From Psychrobacter sp. Pi2-52 (GTDB lineage Bacteria > Pseudomonadota > Gammaproteobacteria > Pseudomonadales > Moraxellaceae), in the NCBI RefSeq assembly GCF_904846705.1, contig NZ_CAJHBS010000020.1, positions 1-63,959 on the forward strand: DNA of 63,959 nt. Direction: 5' to 3'. Each line of letters begins with the position of its first letter. Position 1 is the first letter of the stretch. The notes below the pieces were generated by a model. The model searched no databases, was not told the origin of the DNA, and saw only the letters and a program-made list of their open reading frames with translations. This document shows, piece after piece, positions 8,638 through 18,112 of this stretch. The translations under genes and the position numbers were made by a program.

Positions 8638-9735
8638 ATGAAGATGAGCTTAAAAAAGATAGCAAAAGCACTGTTAATGACGACGTTTAGTAGTGCCATG
8701 TTGATGAGCACGGCTCAAGCTAACAATCCGCCGCCAACTATCAAAGCTGATGCGCCCAATCGTTATATCGTTAAAAAAGGCGATACCTTATGGGATATCT
8801 CAGGTCGCTATCTAGATAGCCCATGGCGCTGGAAAGAAATTTGGGCAACCAATAAGCAAATCAAAAACCCCAATCTGATTTATCCCAATGACATTCTTAT
8901 TCTTTGCGTTATTCAAGGCAAGACACTCATAGGTGTCGATACGGGCGAGGGCTGTGCTGGCGTTGAAAAGCAGCTTACTGGAAATGTAAGTACGAGCACG
9001 GTCGCGATTACCTCGACGGCCAATAGCATTCCTCCTATTCCGTGGTCAGCTATTCAGCATTGGCTTGATAAAACGCTGATCGTTAATCCCCAAGACTTTA
9101 ATACCACACCTTATATTTTAGCTTCTAAAAACCGTAACTTAATTACTGCGCGTGGTGATAAAGTCTATGCTAAAGGCGTACCGCTTATCGTGGGCCAGCG
9201 TTACGGCGTCTACCGTGAGGGTGAGCTATATGTAGACCCCAAAACGCAAGAAGTGATAGGCTTAGAAGTTACGCAGGTAGCGACAGGTCTCGTTACTTCT
9301 ACAGAAAGTAATGGTGTGACTAGCTTGCAGCTTATCGACAGCTATGGCAAAGAAGTGCGTGAAGGGGATCGCGTATTTGTAGAGCTGGACAACGCGATTC
9401 CACCTGTTTTTTACCCGACCCCTGCAAGTGTCAGTCGCGGCGGTATGATCGTACGTGTCATGGACTCTATCAGCTCGGCTGCGAAGGGTAGTGTAGTCGC
9501 TATCAACTTGGGTAGCTTACAAGGCGCCAAACCAGGTGATGTGCTGACGGTTTATCAAAAAGGGCCTTTGGTACGTGATACCAAAGATAATGACACACCA
9601 GTACGTCTACCAAACGAGCCTAGCGGTATGGTGATGGTGTTTAATACCTTTGACCACATCAGTTATGCTTACGTACTTGACTCTGAGTTACCACTTAATA
9701 TTGGCGATCAGTTGTTACCACCCCCTTATTTATAA
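8638..9735 (+). CDS. tsaP: LysM protein, TsaP-like type IV pilus secretin-associated protein
   Basis: TsaP binds peptidoglycan through its LysM domain and anchors or stabilises the PilQ secretin ring of type IV pili. The predicted 365-residue product has a signal peptide ending near STAQA. It then has one LysM domain (RYIVKKGDTLWDISGRYL through LIYPNDILIL) and a long C-terminal region with beta-rich repeats, like the FlgT_C-type domain of TsaP. I chose the ATG at 8638 because it puts the signal peptide at the N-terminus; an upstream in-frame start at 8602 would bury it. The function rests largely on context: in Pseudomonas tsaP lies immediately before dprA and tsaC, and the same order occurs here. 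With dprA next door, the block links pilus function and DNA uptake. Confidence 0.8.
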   Translation: MKMSLKKIAKALLMTTFSSAMLMSTAQANNPPPTIKADAPNRYIVKKGDTLWDISGRYLDSPWRWKEIWATNKQIKNPNLIYPNDILILCVIQGKTLIGVDTGEGCAGVEKQLTGNVSTSTVAITSTANSIPPIPWSAIQHWLDKTLIVNPQDFNTTPYILASKNRNLITARGDKVYAKGVPLIVGQRYGVYREGELYVDPKTQEVIGLEVTQVATGLVTSTESNGVTSLQLIDSYGKEVREGDRVFVELDNAIPPVFYPTPASVSRGGMIVRVMDSISSAAKGSVVAINLGSLQGAKPGDVLTVYQKGPLVRDTKDNDTPVRLPNEPSGMVMVFNTFDHISYAYVLDSELPLNIGDQLLPPPYL

Positions 9736-9804
9736 ATAGCTATAAGGCCGTATTAAGCAATATATTAAACTAAATACTAATCTAAGCTTGCCTATACGAG
9801 ACAG

Positions 9805-11061
9805 ATGACAATGACGGCAGTCACCTCTTCTTTATCCGACGATCAGCGCGCTATTTTAGCGCTGTGGTACGAGGTGAATGCATCGTTATCTGCTTATCAC
9901 AAATTGATCACTTCTTTCAGTTATCCGCAGCTTGCCTGGCAAGCCAAAGTAGAGGCATGGAAGCAGCTCGGTATTCACCACACCCATCTCAAACGTCATG
10001 AACAGCCAGAGCAAACACTCGCCAATATCGATAAGATTCAGCAAGCATTGATAGATGGGCGCTATGGTCTGCTATTCGCTGATGACGCCGACTATCCTGC
10101 CCAACTCTCACAAATCTACGACCCGCCGCCTTTATTATTTTATCGTGGGAATAGCGCGCGCCTACATCAAGCACAAATCGCTATAGTAGGTAGCCGCAAA
10201 CCCACCGCGCATGCGCAAAAAATCACGTTTGATATGGCACAGTATTTAGCGCAAGCAGGCTATATTGTTACTAGCGGCTTAGCTATGGGTGTAGATAAAC
10301 GCGCACATTTAGGTGCACTAGCACAGGCAGATTCTGACTATCAGGGACGTACAGTTGGTGTAATGGGTACGGGGATCGATGTAAACTATCCCAATCATCG
10401 GGATCAGTTATTTACTCAAATTATCGAGCAAGGTGGCTGCATTATTAGTGAGCTACTACCGCATACGCAGCCACATAAACATACTTTTCCGCGTCGCAAT
10501 CGTTTGGTAGCTGGGCTGAGTCTCGCGACCATTGTAACGGAAGCGACCATCAAAAGCGGCTCGCTTATAACAGCACGTCTCACGTCTGAACAAGGTAAAC
10601 AGGTCTTTGCTATTCCCAGTCATATTGATAATAGTAATGCAGAAGGTTGCCATCATTTGATACGTGAAGGTGCGACCTTGATTTATCATCCGCAGCAAGT
10701 ACTAGAAGACGTCAATGGTCAGCTTGATTACGATAAAGGCGCTTATAGAACAGCAAACGCTACCAACTCTAATAGCAATCACTCGAATGTCACTCAGACT
10801 TCCGATACGTTTGAGATAGAGAAAAACTCAATCAAATCTACTAGCCGGCAACCATCCTCTGAGATAAAACCTGCGCGCAGTACAGTCGTTGTGCCTGAGC
10901 ATTTAACTGCAATCTATGAGCAGCTTGACTGGCATGGGCAAGATTTAGATGCGCTTATTAGTGCAACCAAGCTTGCACCGCCGCAGTTGATTGGTCAGCT
11001 AATGGAGCTTGAGTTAATGGGTCTTATCAGCGAACAAGGTGGACGATATTTGCGCGTTTAA
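9805..11061 (+). CDS. dprA: DNA-processing protein DprA
   Basis: DprA binds incoming single-stranded DNA during natural transformation and loads RecA on it. The 418-residue product has an N-terminal SAM-like helical region (about 1-85). The Rossmann-like DNA-binding core (about 90-300) shows IVGSRKPTAHA, VTSGLAMGVDKRAH, VMGTGIDVNYPNHRDQLF and FPRRNRLVAGLS. A low-complexity Ser/Asn/Thr linker (about 310-355) leads to a C-terminal winged-helix DML1-like domain (about 360-418). ATG codons at 9805 and 9811 are both possible. It sits 69 bases after tsaP and 117 bases before tsaC. With comM at 27.5 kb it suggests a transformable organism, although comEA, comEC and pilin genes are not in view. Confidence 0.95.
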   Translation: MTMTAVTSSLSDDQRAILALWYEVNASLSAYHKLITSFSYPQLAWQAKVEAWKQLGIHHTHLKRHEQPEQTLANIDKIQQALIDGRYGLLFADDADYPAQLSQIYDPPPLLFYRGNSARLHQAQIAIVGSRKPTAHAQKITFDMAQYLAQAGYIVTSGLAMGVDKRAHLGALAQADSDYQGRTVGVMGTGIDVNYPNHRDQLFTQIIEQGGCIISELLPHTQPHKHTFPRRNRLVAGLSLATIVTEATIKSGSLITARLTSEQGKQVFAIPSHIDNSNAEGCHHLIREGATLIYHPQQVLEDVNGQLDYDKGAYRTANATNSNSNHSNVTQTSDTFEIEKNSIKSTSRQPSSEIKPARSTVVVPEHLTAIYEQLDWHGQDLDALISATKLAPPQLIGQLMELELMGLISEQGGRYLRV

Positions 11062-11178
11062 AGTAACGTAAATATTCCTTATTGGACACTGGCATAGATA
11101 GCCCTTAGTTATAGACTCTCCTAGACAATATCTCTATTGTGGTATTATTAGGATTTACTTCTACGAACCATTTAAGTC

Positions 11179-11808
11179 ATGAGCCAACCTACACCTCTTA
11201 TTACTAATTCTGCCATCCAAGCTGCTAAGTGGCTAAAAGAAGGAAAACTGCTCGCGTATCCTACAGAAAGCGTTTGGGGTATTGGTTGCGACCCTTATGA
11301 CCAAGCAGCTGTTCAGCGTATCTTGGATATCAAACAACGTCCACAAGCCAAAGGCATGATAGTCGTTACTGATAGTGTGTCTCGCTTAGCCCCCTTACTA
11401 GCCTCTTTAGATGATGTTCAGCGCCAGCAGGTTATTGATAGCTGGCAGACAGACGATAGTAGAGATGAACAGCACAATCGCCAAGCACATACTTGGTTAT
11501 TACCGATTCCTCAGCCGCTTGCAAGCACTGTGCCCACTTGGATTACCGGTCAGCATCAGACTATTGCTGTTCGAGTTATCTCGCATCCTACAGTTCGTCA
11601 GCTTTGCCAGCAGATGGTCAGTGAGCAGAATCCATTTGGTCTATTGGTTTCTACAAGCTGCAACCGATCAGGACAAACGCCTGCTAGCACCTTTGAAGCC
11701 GCCTATGCTTATTTCGAAGAGCAAATTGGTTATTTGCAGGGTGATACATTGGGTTATACCTTACCTAGCCAGATTCGTGACGCAACGACAGGCTTGGTTA
11801 TTCGTTAG
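11179..11808 (+). CDS. tsaC: L-threonylcarbamoyladenylate synthase TsaC (YrdC/Sua5)
   Basis: TsaC makes threonylcarbamoyl-AMP from threonine, bicarbonate and ATP, the first step of the t6A37 modification of ANN-decoding tRNAs. The 209-residue product is a single YrdC domain: YPTESVWGIGCDP near the N-terminus, KQRPQAKGMIVV, the helix WLLPIP, and FGLLVSTSCNRSGQTPAST near residue 160. It lacks the extra Sua5 C-terminal domain, as in E. coli TsaC. It is the third gene of the tsaP-dprA-tsaC block. Confidence 0.94.
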   Translation: MSQPTPLITNSAIQAAKWLKEGKLLAYPTESVWGIGCDPYDQAAVQRILDIKQRPQAKGMIVVTDSVSRLAPLLASLDDVQRQQVIDSWQTDDSRDEQHNRQAHTWLLPIPQPLASTVPTWITGQHQTIAVRVISHPTVRQLCQQMVSEQNPFGLLVSTSCNRSGQTPASTFEAAYAYFEEQIGYLQGDTLGYTLPSQIRDATTGLVIR

Positions 11809-11959
11809 TGGACAAGAAAGATGTAGACGTTTTTTTTGCTACCTGTTTGCCTTACTTAACATGTTTTCTATTGTATGAGCTACATTTTTACAGTAGTTCT
11901 GGCACAAATACTGTTTATCACATACTGACGGTAGCCCTGAATAGGATTTAGGCGGTCAT

Positions 11960-12420
11960 ATGAAAAATAAATTAAATCAGCCAAGTCATAGTTTGAACGA
12001 AAGTTTGGCTGAATATCCAAAAATGAAGGTTACTAAGTTATTTTTATTCGTAGGTGCGCTGTGTGAGCTCATTATCTTTCCATGGATAGCTACACTTCTT
12101 AGCTCAGATGACAGCATAGGTCTATTGTTCATACTGTTTTTCCAGTTTATCTTATTGCAGGTGGCTTGTTTGCGATACCAACTACATTAATGATGGGAAA
12201 GTGGCATTCGTATAAAGAAATATACATACAAGATGGGTGGTGGATAAGAACTTTTTTTATGGGAGTTCTTATTAATGCTTTATTTTTTGTTTGGTTTATA
12301 TTTTCTAAATTTGGTTTAGTGATATGGTTCTCTATCAGTTTAACTGGAGGAGTAAGTGCCGTATTAGCAGGTATGTCAGCTTTACCAGTATTGAAAGAAA
12401 ATATTGAAGACGTAGGCTGA
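11960..12420 (+). pseudogene. Frameshifted small membrane protein
   Basis: Two overlapping reading frames (11960-12190 and 12166-12420) together align along the whole length of the intact neighbour at 12555-12962. The first frame covers the N-terminal half (LFLFVGALCELIIFP). The second covers the C-terminal half (WWIRTFFMGVLINALFF, GGVSAVLAGMSALP). Adding one T to the run of five at 12137-12141 restores a continuous frame reading FFPVYLIAGGLFAIPTTL, matching the neighbour's IPFYLIAGVFLIGMPTLL. It is therefore a pseudogene, a phase-variable gene or a sequencing error at a homopolymer. The intact form would have about four membrane helices and no known function. Confidence 0.75.
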
Positions 12421-12554
12421 GCCATTAAATAAAGAGCTAATCAAACTATTTCTGAAATATTATGATGCGTTTGGATGGTCAAGAAAGTTCGAAACGGTTT
12501 ATAACAGCTATATTATTTCCATTCACAAATTGACCAACTTATGAGTTAAAACTA

Positions 12555-12962
12555 ATGTTAGATAACAACAGCCACTATCCAAAAAAAATGGTGATATTTT
12601 TATTTTTAACTTTAGGTACGCTATATCAGTTGATCTTATTCCCTATTTTAGTATCGCTGATAATGTGGAATAAGGATATAGGTCTGGCATACGCTGTAGC
12701 CATACCTTTTTACCTTATTGCAGGTGTATTTCTTATTGGAATGCCTACACTATTGTGCGGTATATGGCTTGCTTCCAAACAAACATATAAGTCCAAAAGA
12801 TGGTGGGTAAGAGTTTTTCTTGTTGGTTTTTCTATTAATGCCACATTTTTTATTGGTCAAGATGCTCGTACATGGTTGGCGATTAGCTTAGTAGGAGGTA
12901 TAAGTGCTTTGATTGTGGGTATGTCCGCATTACCTAAACCTAAACAAAGTCTGCAATATTAG
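12555..12962 (+). CDS. Small four-helix membrane protein, unknown function
   Basis: I do not recognise a family. The 135-residue product has four hydrophobic segments (about 10-30, 42-64, 78-98 and 104-124), with a conserved KRWWVRVFLVG in the third and GGISALIVGMSALPKPK near the end. It is a tandem paralogue of the frameshifted copy just upstream. The pair is probably a recent local duplication between tsaC and the SDR39U1 gene. Nothing nearby points to a job. Confidence 0.6.
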   Translation: MLDNNSHYPKKMVIFLFLTLGTLYQLILFPILVSLIMWNKDIGLAYAVAIPFYLIAGVFLIGMPTLLCGIWLASKQTYKSKRWWVRVFLVGFSINATFFIGQDARTWLAISLVGGISALIVGMSALPKPKQSLQY

Positions 12963-13221
12963 CCAAAAAATTAAGATACTTTTTTAATAAAAAAACTTCT
13001 ATCTTTGACAGTAATTATCAAAGTGCAATGTTTGACCTCGTAAACCTTTCATTCCTCACCTTCCTTTACCAAAAGCATGTAAAAGTCGTTTTGATAAAAA
13101 CCACAAAAAAGTAGACGATGGTTATAACGGACTGGTTTTTATTGAACGATAAGTACTTCAGCAATAAGTAACTCAAAGATAAGTCATAGTGGTGATATTT
13201 GAGGCATATAGGGAGTAAGGT

Positions 13222-14232
13222 ATGAATGTTTTGATTAGTGGCGGTTCAGGGTTTTTGGGAAGTGCGTTTAGCCGAGAGTTAATGGCACGGTCTCGCGCAC
13301 AAAATAAAGACGTGGCGATTACTTGGCTAACTCGTAATAGCGGCCAACCACATCCCGATGATATCAATATGATGACTTATGACGAGCTTGCGATGTCTGA
13401 TATGAGCTTTGATGTCATATTGAATTTAGCAGGTGCTGGGATTGCTGACTCTCGTTGGAGCGATGAGCGAAAAGAACAGTTGATGGCGAGCCGTATCAAA
13501 CCTACTCAGTCGATATTGGATTTTATCGCACGTGCTAGCACAAAACCCAAGTTATTGGTGAGCGGATCGGCAATCGGCTGGTATGGTACACAAGGCGATA
13601 AGCCACTGACTGAAAACAGCGATTATGAGACGGATTTTGCCCATACATTATGTGATGAATGGGAGCAATTAGCACTTAAAGCGACCAATCACGATGTTCC
13701 TGTAGCTATTGTCAGAACAGGTGTGGTTATTCATCCTGAGGGCGGTATGGTGGCTAAATTGTTGCTACCATTTAAATTTGGTGTCGGTGGACAGTTGGGT
13801 GATGGACAGCAAATCATGAGCTGGATCAGTCGTGAAGATTGGGTTAGTGCGGTCATCTTTATTATCGAGCAGCAGCTTAAACTTACTAGCGACTCAGATG
13901 GTAATCACATTGAAAGCTTAGCCCAAGATAGTACACCTATTAGTGACAGCACTATCAAAACTGCAAACAGTACCGCAAATGATACACATACAGTCGTGTA
14001 TAACCTTACTGCTCCAAATCCTGTGACCAATCATATTTTTACCAAAGCACTTGGCTCATGGCTACATCGCCCTACGTTTTTTACTTTACCAGAGTTTTTG
14101 CTTAAGCTGATGTTTGGCGAAATGTCGACCCTACTTATCGATGGTCAAAAAGTGCTGCCACAAGCGCTATTAGATGCAGGTTATTCGTTCAAACATTCAA
14201 CACTCCAGCAGGCGTTAGAAAACCAAAAATAG
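13222..14232 (+). CDS. SDR39U1/YfcH-family NAD(P)-binding epimerase-like protein
   Basis: This is an extended short-chain dehydrogenase of the TIGR01777 family (E. coli YfcH, human SDR39U1), whose substrate is unknown. The N-terminal nucleotide-binding glycine motif is GGSGFLGSAF. The family markers LNLAGAGIADSRW, SGSAIGWYGTQG and RTGVVI follow, then VGGQLGDGQQIMSWISREDWV, where the DUF1731-type half begins. The 336 residues are about 35 longer than usual because of a Ser/Thr/Asp-rich insertion near residues 225-255. The ATG at 13222 follows GGGAG. A parS-like palindrome lies 13 bases after the stop. Confidence 0.85.
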   Translation: MNVLISGGSGFLGSAFSRELMARSRAQNKDVAITWLTRNSGQPHPDDINMMTYDELAMSDMSFDVILNLAGAGIADSRWSDERKEQLMASRIKPTQSILDFIARASTKPKLLVSGSAIGWYGTQGDKPLTENSDYETDFAHTLCDEWEQLALKATNHDVPVAIVRTGVVIHPEGGMVAKLLLPFKFGVGGQLGDGQQIMSWISREDWVSAVIFIIEQQLKLTSDSDGNHIESLAQDSTPISDSTIKTANSTANDTHTVVYNLTAPNPVTNHIFTKALGSWLHRPTFFTLPEFLLKLMFGEMSTLLIDGQKVLPQALLDAGYSFKHSTLQQALENQK

Positions 14233-14244
14233 TTATATAGTGGT

Positions 14245-14260
14245 TGTTTCATGTGAAACA
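14245..14260. promoter_or_regulatory. parS-like site, one mismatch
   Basis: TGTTTCATGTGAAACA differs from the perfect parS copy in rsmB at one central base. It lies in the short spacer between the SDR39U1 gene and the metallophosphoesterase gene, 8.0 kb from the first site. Both arms TGTTTCA and TGAAACA are intact. The intergenic position argues against coding constraint as the explanation. Confidence 0.6.
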
Positions 14261-14318
14261 TTACAAACCATCTTCTGATAATCAATTACTGAACCGTATT
14301 TATGTCTAAGGGCAGTCC

Positions 14319-15452
14319 ATGCGTTACGCATTTTTCTTCACTATCTTTCTGCTATTACAGTTATTTAGCTTAGGTACAGTATTGAGCATACAGTGGTGGC
14401 TCCAGCCTTGGATAACGCCAACATTACAGACCATGATATGGGCCAGTGTATTCATTATTACTAATGGCCTATTAGTATTGAGCGTAAAAAGAGCATTTGC
14501 TAACAGTTATCGTTGGATTAGTGGGTGGATGCTAATCATGCATTTTATGATACTGACGGCGTTGGCAGTGAGTCTATTCTACGGAGGGTATCTGCTAGTA
14601 GTTGCTTTATCAGGTAGTACGTTACACCAATCGAATGAAATGGCTATAGGGCTAAGAGTACTAGCGCTATTCCTATTTTTAGGACTATTTATTTATTCGT
14701 TATATAGTGCCTATACCCCTGTTATACGCAAGCTTTCTATTAATATAGATAAACCTTTAACCAAGCCATTACGCATTGCAGTCGCTAGTGACTTGCATAT
14801 AGGACGATTATTTGGTGTAAAAGCCATAGATAGATTGCAACAACTTATGATTCGCTCTGGTGCAGATATGCTACTAATGCCAGGGGATATTATGGATGAT
14901 AATACAGAGGCCTTTAATGAATATCATATGGAGCAAAACTTAGCAGAATTGTGCAGTAGTCTGCCACGTGGTGTCTATGCGACATTGGGTAATCATGATT
15001 TGTATGGTCATGAGCGACCCATTAGCGAAGCGCTGCAAAATGCAGGTATACAATTGTTGAACGATGAGGTGCTCTATATCGAGCACGAGGGTCAACCAGT
15101 ATGGTTAGTTGGACGTTTTGATAATCATAAACGTCAACGTGTAGCAACTACCGATCTGCTGACGCAAGTAGATACGTCGCAGCCAGTGATATTGTTAGAC
15201 CATAGACCGAGTGATATAGATAATCACAGTCAATTACCTATAGATTTACAAGTCTCGGGACATACCCACAACGGTCAAGTATTCCCCGCTAATTTCATCG
15301 TCAATGCTATTAATAGATTAGGCTATGGCTATGAGCAGATTGGTAAAGGGCACTTCGTCGTGTCCTCTGGTTATGGTTTTTGGGGCATTCCCTTTCGATT
15401 GGGATCGCGCTCAGAGATTTGGTTAATTACACTATCTGGCAATACAAATTGA
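14319..15452 (+). CDS. Membrane-anchored metallophosphoesterase (YaeI/COG1408-like)
   Basis: The 377-residue product has four or five N-terminal hydrophobic helices (about 5-145). A calcineurin-like phosphoesterase domain follows, with the full metal-binding set: SDLHIGR, PGDIMDD, LGNHDLYGH, LLDHRPSD and SGHTHNGQ. Some relatives hydrolyse UDP-diacylglucosamine or membrane phosphoesters, but the substrate here cannot be told from sequence. The active domain is likely attached to the inner membrane. The gene converges with the esterase gene with only 32 bases between stops, and no clear terminator lies between them. Confidence 0.85.
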   Translation: MRYAFFFTIFLLLQLFSLGTVLSIQWWLQPWITPTLQTMIWASVFIITNGLLVLSVKRAFANSYRWISGWMLIMHFMILTALAVSLFYGGYLLVVALSGSTLHQSNEMAIGLRVLALFLFLGLFIYSLYSAYTPVIRKLSINIDKPLTKPLRIAVASDLHIGRLFGVKAIDRLQQLMIRSGADMLLMPGDIMDDNTEAFNEYHMEQNLAELCSSLPRGVYATLGNHDLYGHERPISEALQNAGIQLLNDEVLYIEHEGQPVWLVGRFDNHKRQRVATTDLLTQVDTSQPVILLDHRPSDIDNHSQLPIDLQVSGHTHNGQVFPANFIVNAINRLGYGYEQIGKGHFVVSSGYGFWGIPFRLGSRSEIWLITLSGNTN

Positions 15453-15484
15453 ATATACAAACCGATAATTAGCTAGCAAGCGGT

Positions 15485-16909
15485 CTATGCAGCTAACCGC
15501 GATTGTGTACTGATGATATCACGTACAAAGCTGCTAAACCCAAGAATGATATTGTTTGTCTCTTGTCCAAGGCCTTGGTGAACACTCATAAAGTGAATAA
15601 AGCCATGCGGTGCACCAAGCACAGTATAGGTCTCTACAGCAACGCCGTAACCTTTCAGCTGCTTTGCATAAGCAAATGCCTCATCACGTAATACATCGAG
15701 CTCAGAAGCTACAATGTAAGTTGGGCAGACTTTACTATTATCACCCAACATAGGTGAGTTCAGTATGTGTAAGCGAGGCAGCGGACTGTTCTCCAAACAA
15801 GCAGCATCAAATACTGCTACATCAGCATGATCTAATAGTAGACCCTCACCATATAGCTCCCAACTAGGATAATCTGTTTCAATATCAGTGACTGGGTACA
15901 AAGGCATCTGCGCTAGAGGTTCGGGTAGTTTTTCTAATAGATTAAACATTTTCTGTCCATCTAACCCTAGGTCTGCCCATGCGCTTTTGCTCGGTGCGGT
16001 CAGCTGCTGCGCAATTAAAGTTGATAAACCACCACCTGCGCTATCACCTGCTAAAACGATACGAGAGGGTAATGCGCCCAATGTGTGACAGTGTTCAACT
16101 AACCAATCATACGCAGTGATACAGTCTTTTAATGCTGCTGGAGCAGGACATTCAGGCGCTAAGCGATAATCGACACTAACCACAGACCAGCCAGTCTGCT
16201 CACATACTGCATGACAAAACTCATGATGTGTATCGACATCACCAATGCAGAACCCGCCACCATGAAAAAACAGCATGACTGTTTCATCAGGATTATGGAT
16301 ACGTTTTCTTCTAAAACCAGATTTTTTGCCGCCGGCTTTATAACAACGGACAGTCATGTCGCCATCATCAGCATTGGCAATCATTTCATCTTTCCAGCTA
16401 ACAGGTGAATCACCTTTTTTAGTGAAGGGCTTTATATTGCCTAGCATAGTCGTATTGGCTTGCTGCCATACTCTAGGTGATTGCATGGCTACCGCATCAG
16501 CAGTAAATCTCTCACGCAATTCCGGCATTGGGGTTAGTTCTAACGGCGTTTTGAGGTAACTATTTACTGCAAGGATGAGACGTAGATGAGCGTTTGCATG
16601 TAGATACTGTTTTGAATTAGGGCCTTTAAGATAACCAATCGCGCCTTCCAAAATAGGGTCTGGTAAGTAGCCGAGACTTTTCATTGCGTAATGCAATGTA
16701 TGCGGCTGATAGTTTGCCACAGGGTTATAAGCGAGTATTTTCTCTTTAACGCTCAAACGTTTTTCTAATGAGTCATACGCTTTCGCATCTTGATTTGATG
16801 ATTCTTTTGACACTGGATTTTCTTTTGACGCTAAGTGCAATGTCATCAATGCTTTATTGAGCAAAGTATTGATAGATAAATTTTTTGAATTAGACATAAC
16901 AGCTCTCAT
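15485..16909 (-). CDS. Alpha/beta hydrolase, HSL-type esterase/lipase
   Basis: This is a hormone-sensitive-lipase family (family IV) carboxylesterase. The oxyanion-hole motif is FFHGGGFCIGD near residue 215. The nucleophile elbow is GDSAGGGLS, with Ser near 290. The catalytic His is in LGAPHGFIHF near 435, and the acid is probably in SELDVLRDE. The first 120 residues form an extra helical N-terminal part seen in larger bacterial members. It lacks a clear signal peptide, so it is probably cytoplasmic. ATG starts at 16909 and 16897 are both possible. It has no operon partner. Confidence 0.85.
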   Translation of the reverse strand: MRAVMSNSKNLSINTLLNKALMTLHLASKENPVSKESSNQDAKAYDSLEKRLSVKEKILAYNPVANYQPHTLHYAMKSLGYLPDPILEGAIGYLKGPNSKQYLHANAHLRLILAVNSYLKTPLELTPMPELRERFTADAVAMQSPRVWQQANTTMLGNIKPFTKKGDSPVSWKDEMIANADDGDMTVRCYKAGGKKSGFRRKRIHNPDETVMLFFHGGGFCIGDVDTHHEFCHAVCEQTGWSVVSVDYRLAPECPAPAALKDCITAYDWLVEHCHTLGALPSRIVLAGDSAGGGLSTLIAQQLTAPSKSAWADLGLDGQKMFNLLEKLPEPLAQMPLYPVTDIETDYPSWELYGEGLLLDHADVAVFDAACLENSPLPRLHILNSPMLGDNSKVCPTYIVASELDVLRDEAFAYAKQLKGYGVAVETYTVLGAPHGFIHFMSVHQGLGQETNNIILGFSSFVRDIISTQSRLAA

Positions 16910-17329
16910 AAATGATTTTTAGCGTGCATTTGAGTGTGGGCGATAATATTTATAGCAATGATAAAATAGCTAGCAGAATAATAGCGTATCGTTTGGTAAT
17001 AGCTTGATTAATAAGCGTAAAGCAATTGGAATAAATAGTGGTTTTTTGTTCTTTTTGTGAGCAAATATTGAGATTTATTGACATGGAGTAAAAACATTAG
17101 ATGCATCTCTTTAACCAGACTTCACGAATATTTGTCATAAATGGTAAAAATTCCTTTGCTCTAGGCTTGAAATTTGTCCTTATCACCTTTATCAAGCAGC
17201 TATTGAAGCGTATTAAAAAACAATGAGTTAGAAACATCGAGCATTTAATAATGGCATAGTAGGACCAGTAATGATTTGGTCTACTGTGCCGTCTCTTAAT
17301 ATTCATTATTGAAATTTCAAGGAGCTATC
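16910..17329. other. Spacer upstream of grpE
   Basis: These 420 AT-rich bases separate the divergent esterase and grpE genes. A CTTGAAA element resembling a heat-shock sigma-32 -35 box occurs at 17166-17172, but the sequence 13 bases on (CCTTTAT) is only a weak -10. Short open frames here look spurious. I see no RNA gene. Confidence 0.3.
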
Positions 17330-17929
17330 ATGAGCGAGCAAAACCCGACCCACGAAAATCTTGACCAAAATGTGGCACATGAGAATATTGATCACAATGA
17401 CAGTATCTTAGAAGAAACCATGAAAGAGTTTGATCCACAGAATAATTCAGGTGAAGAAACGACTATCGAAAACGAAATCAACCTTGATACTTTTAAAGCG
17501 CGTATTGCTGAGCTAGAAGGCGAAGTAAAACAAGCCAAAGAAGGTACTGCACGCGCTAATGCTGAAGCTTATAATGCGCAAAAACGCATGGAGCAAGAAG
17601 CGGATAAGAGCAAAAAATTCGCACTACAGAAATTTGCTAAAGAATTGTTAGACATCGTTGACAACTTAGAGCGCGCTATCGAAAATGCCGATGCCAATGA
17701 TCCAGTCGCTGAGGGTGTGCAATTAACGCACAAAGCATTGGTTGCAGTATTGACCAAAAACGGCGTAGAAGTGGTCGATCCACAAGGTGAAAAATTCAAT
17801 GCTGACTTCCATGAAGCAGTGGGTATTGACCCAGAAGCAGCGGCAGATACAGTTGGTACGGTCTTACAAAAAGGCTATAGCCTAAACGGTCGTCTATTAC
17901 GTCCAGCTATGGTTCGTGTTGGTCAGTAA
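17330..17929 (+). CDS. grpE: Nucleotide exchange factor GrpE
   Basis: GrpE releases ADP from DnaK and so drives the chaperone cycle. The 199-residue product has a Glu/Asn/Asp-rich N-terminal tail (about 1-50). A long coiled-coil helix follows (about 55-100, RIAELEGEVKQAKEG, AEAYNAQKRMEQE). The four-helix and C-terminal beta head carries the family motif in GTVLQKGYSLNGRLLRPAMVRV. The ATG at 17330 follows a good GGAG site; a TTG at 17309 in frame is a less likely start. dnaK lies 183 bases downstream in the same direction. Confidence 0.96.
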   Translation: MSEQNPTHENLDQNVAHENIDHNDSILEETMKEFDPQNNSGEETTIENEINLDTFKARIAELEGEVKQAKEGTARANAEAYNAQKRMEQEADKSKKFALQKFAKELLDIVDNLERAIENADANDPVAEGVQLTHKALVAVLTKNGVEVVDPQGEKFNADFHEAVGIDPEAAADTVGTVLQKGYSLNGRLLRPAMVRVGQ

Positions 17930-18009
17930 TATTTTTAGGGCTAAACCCTACTAATATGAAGGTTTTTCACAAAAAATGACATGAAACATAGTTTTTGCGT
18001 GATTATTGC

Positions 18010-18039
18010 CTTGAAAAATACGACGGGTAAACCGATATA
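18010..18039 (+). promoter_or_regulatory. Candidate heat-shock promoter of dnaK
   Basis: CTTGAAA at 18010-18016 matches the sigma-32 -35 box. CCGATATA at 18032-18039 partly matches the CCCCATNT -10, with 15 bases between. It lies 74 bases before the dnaK start, in the grpE-dnaK spacer, so dnaK could be transcribed separately from grpE. This is a visual match only. Confidence 0.35.
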
Positions 18040-18112
18040 TAGCAACAAGTGACCGACTACGGTCTGGATAAATAAGTATTTATAGTTAAAAACAAATTAG
18101 GAGCAATTGATT

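Noticed and set aside
17166..17192. Possible sigma-32 promoter of grpE
   Set aside because: CTTGAAA is good but the -10 (CCTTTAT) is poor; kept only as a remark in the spacer entry.
17097..17306. 69-codon minus-strand frame upstream of grpE
   Set aside because: It occupies the expected promoter region of grpE and has no homology-like features.
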